NCBI GenBank assembly: GCA_965229645.1
Contig: OZ245893.1
Span: 3,038,001-3,102,000, forward strand
Length of the DNA stretch: 64,000 bases
Direction of reading: 5' to 3'
Source: CAXQZM01 sp965229645
GTDB taxonomy: Bacteria > Pseudomonadota > Alphaproteobacteria > UBA7985
The position numbers and the translations under genes were made by a program. Below the pieces are notes generated by a model. The model was given only the letters and a program-made list of their open reading frames with translations. It searched no databases and had not been told where the DNA came from. Below, in pieces: positions 62,554-64,000 of the stretch; the stretch's first letter is position 1; each line of letters starts with the position of its first letter.

Positions 62554-64000
62554 ATGTTCTCGCTCAATCGTCTCCACATCGCCAGATGCTGGCCACGGCT
62601 CGCCCTTAGCCTGCTAAGCGGCCTGGTTTTGGGCTTGCCAGCCCATGGCGATGTGGTTGGTGTACCAGATGAATGCAAGGTTGACGCCACTGCGGAAACT
62701 GCGAGCCTTTATGTCGGCGAAGCAGAACCGTGCGCGGGCCTCTTGGTGATTTCCCAGGCGGTTTTTGACGAAGTTGGCTCGGAGTATCGATCGAGCGCGG
62801 GCAGCGGGCTCATTGCTGGGACAAGTGAGTTCAAAGTTACTTTTGACGGCACCGAATATCCAGCTAACCTCTGGTACACGGGCAATATTACCAATATGGC
62901 GGGCTATTTTTATTCGGGAAGTTCGAACGCTTCTGTTTCCATAGACTACGACATCGGTAACTGGGATACATCCAATGTCGAGGACATGTCCCGAATGTTT
63001 AATCAATCACCGTCCTTTAGCTTCGATCTGAATTGGGACGTCTCGAGTGTCGAGGATATGACGCGGATGTTCTACTATTCTGACTTTGACGGAGAGCTTA
63101 ATTGGGAATCAACAACGTCAAACGTTACAAGTATGGTAGAAATGTTCCAATCTGCGGCGTCGTTCAATCAAAGGTTAGATTCGTGGGACGTGTCAAATGT
63201 AACATCTATGGTAAGAATGTTCAAATCTGCGACGTCGTTCAATCAAAGCTTGGATTCATGGGATGTATCAAAAGTAACATCTATGGAAGAAATGTTCTCT
63301 AATGCGTCCCAGTTCAATGGGTCGTTGGCTTGGGGGGTCAAGACTTCTCAAGTTACAGATATGTTTGAAATGTTCTATAACGCTCATGTGTTCGAAGGGG
63401 AGGGGTTAAGCGGTTGGGATACATCCAGTGTAACAACAATGAATCGGATGTTTTATCAAGCATATGAATTTGATGAAGAGATTGGTGGTTGGGATGTGAG
63501 CAATGCAACATTGGACAACATGTTTCTCAGTGCCAAATCATTTAATGCCGACCTCAATGATTGGGATGTTGGTCATATAGAAAGCATGTCATTCATGTTT
63601 TACGGGGCAACGGCGTTCGATGGGGACATAAGCAACTGGGACCTTCGGAATGTGATCAACACGTCCAACATGTTTGATGGAGCAACGGCGTTCAATAGGG
63701 ATATTGGAGAATGGAATGTAAGCGGCGTCGCGTCCATGGATGCCATGTTTCAGAATGCTTCGTCATTTAACCAAGACCTAAGTGGGTGGGTTGTGGGCAA
63801 CATAGCCCAAAAACCAACAAATTTCGATACAGGTGCGAATCAAGCCTGGATCGATAGCGGTCAGACCCCCATTTGGGGTGCGGACGAGACCGCACCAATT
63901 GTTATTTCTCTTTCTCCAGAAAATGGAGCAACCAGCGTTGATAACAAAGCAGATTTGATCATGGAATTTAGCGAGAATGTGGAAGTAAATAACACACTAG
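62554..64000 (+). CDS. fourth giant surface protein, N-terminal part (cut by window edge)
   Basis: The frame is open from the ATG at 62554 to the window edge (482 codons). It has a signal peptide (LALSLLSGLVLGLPAHG, about 16-32) and the Cys N-cap (KVDATAETASLYVGEAEPC, LLVISQAVFDEVGS, LWYTGNITNMAGYF). About twelve BspA/DUF285 repeats follow (for example FNQSLDSWDVSKVTSMEEMF), including the irregular FEGEGLSGWDTSS module shared with the other heads. The FNQDL...PIWG C-cap and the first residues of an SbsA-like Ig domain (VISLSPENGATSVDN) come last. By analogy the gene should continue for several kilobases to a barrel. The BspA portion is clearly more AT-rich than the housekeeping genes. No good ribosome site is visible at the ATG. 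Confidence 0.85.
   Translation, partial: MFSLNRLHIARCWPRLALSLLSGLVLGLPAHGDVVGVPDECKVDATAETASLYVGEAEPCAGLLVISQAVFDEVGSEYRSSAGSGLIAGTSEFKVTFDGTEYPANLWYTGNITNMAGYFYSGSSNASVSIDYDIGNWDTSNVEDMSRMFNQSPSFSFDLNWDVSSVEDMTRMFYYSDFDGELNWESTTSNVTSMVEMFQSAASFNQRLDSWDVSNVTSMVRMFKSATSFNQSLDSWDVSKVTSMEEMFSNASQFNGSLAWGVKTSQVTDMFEMFYNAHVFEGEGLSGWDTSSVTTMNRMFYQAYEFDEEIGGWDVSNATLDNMFLSAKSFNADLNDWDVGHIESMSFMFYGATAFDGDISNWDLRNVINTSNMFDGATAFNRDIGEWNVSGVASMDAMFQNASSFNQDLSGWVVGNIAQKPTNFDTGANQAWIDSGQTPIWGADETAPIVISLSPENGATSVDNKADLIMEFSENVEVNNTL

Overview
The window looks like a chromosomal segment of a GC-rich (about 60%) Gram-negative alphaproteobacterium, possibly marine. The evidence is the S10 ribosomal protein operon, whose L3 carries an acidic C-terminal tail, together with a YcgN-family protein, a trimethylamine-methyltransferase-like protein, a GcvT-fused dimethylglycine-dehydrogenase-like flavoprotein, an alphaproteobacterial-style two-part RibA and several outer-membrane proteins. 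The taxonomic assignment is inferred from protein character only; no rRNA or tRNA gene was seen.

Left part (1-18.8 kb). These are ordinary housekeeping and metabolic genes, mostly on the minus strand: a YcgN fragment, a small membrane protein, an oligopeptidase B-like S9 peptidase, a MipA/OmpV porin-like protein, an MttB-family methyltransferase, overlapping argB-galU, an agmatinase-family hydrolase, a YCII-like protein, and a dimethylglycine/sarcosine dehydrogenase. The complete S10 operon follows (rpsJ-rplC-rplD-rplW-rplB-rpsS-rplV-rpsC-rplP-rpmC-rpsQ) and stops at rpsQ, without the usual spc operon behind it. A membrane-anchored endonuclease/exonuclease/phosphatase protein comes next.

Middle (18.8-28.5 kb). 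An intact IS4-family insertion sequence, with 26-bp ends and a 9-bp target duplication, has landed at the end of a roughly 200-bp palindromic intergenic repeat, one base past the ribA stop codon. Related copies or fragments of the palindromic repeat lie near 8.8, 11.9, 21.5, 28.1 and 37.2 kb. ribA is followed by a tandem pair of secreted 5'-nucleotidase-like proteins flanking a small lipoprotein-like gene, then by an Omp85/BamA-type outer-membrane assembly protein.

Right part (28.5-64 kb). This is the most unusual region: a plus-strand cluster of giant, modular surface proteins of 2885, 4148 and 3343 residues, a fourth cut by the window edge, and one 513-residue relative that retains almost only the outer-membrane barrel. 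The complete giants share one architecture: signal peptide, a Cys-containing N-cap, BspA/DUF285-type 25-residue repeats, an SbsA-like Ig domain, long arrays of Ig-like or Calx-beta-like modules, a helical linker, and a common C-terminal beta-barrel ending in Phe. The barrel suggests autotransporter-like (type V) surface display. The 4148-residue protein contains sixteen near-identical 348-bp units; the 3343-residue protein contains three 1005-bp super-repeats. The divergently transcribed BamA-like gene next door could be the assembly factor for these barrels, but that link is inference from position only.
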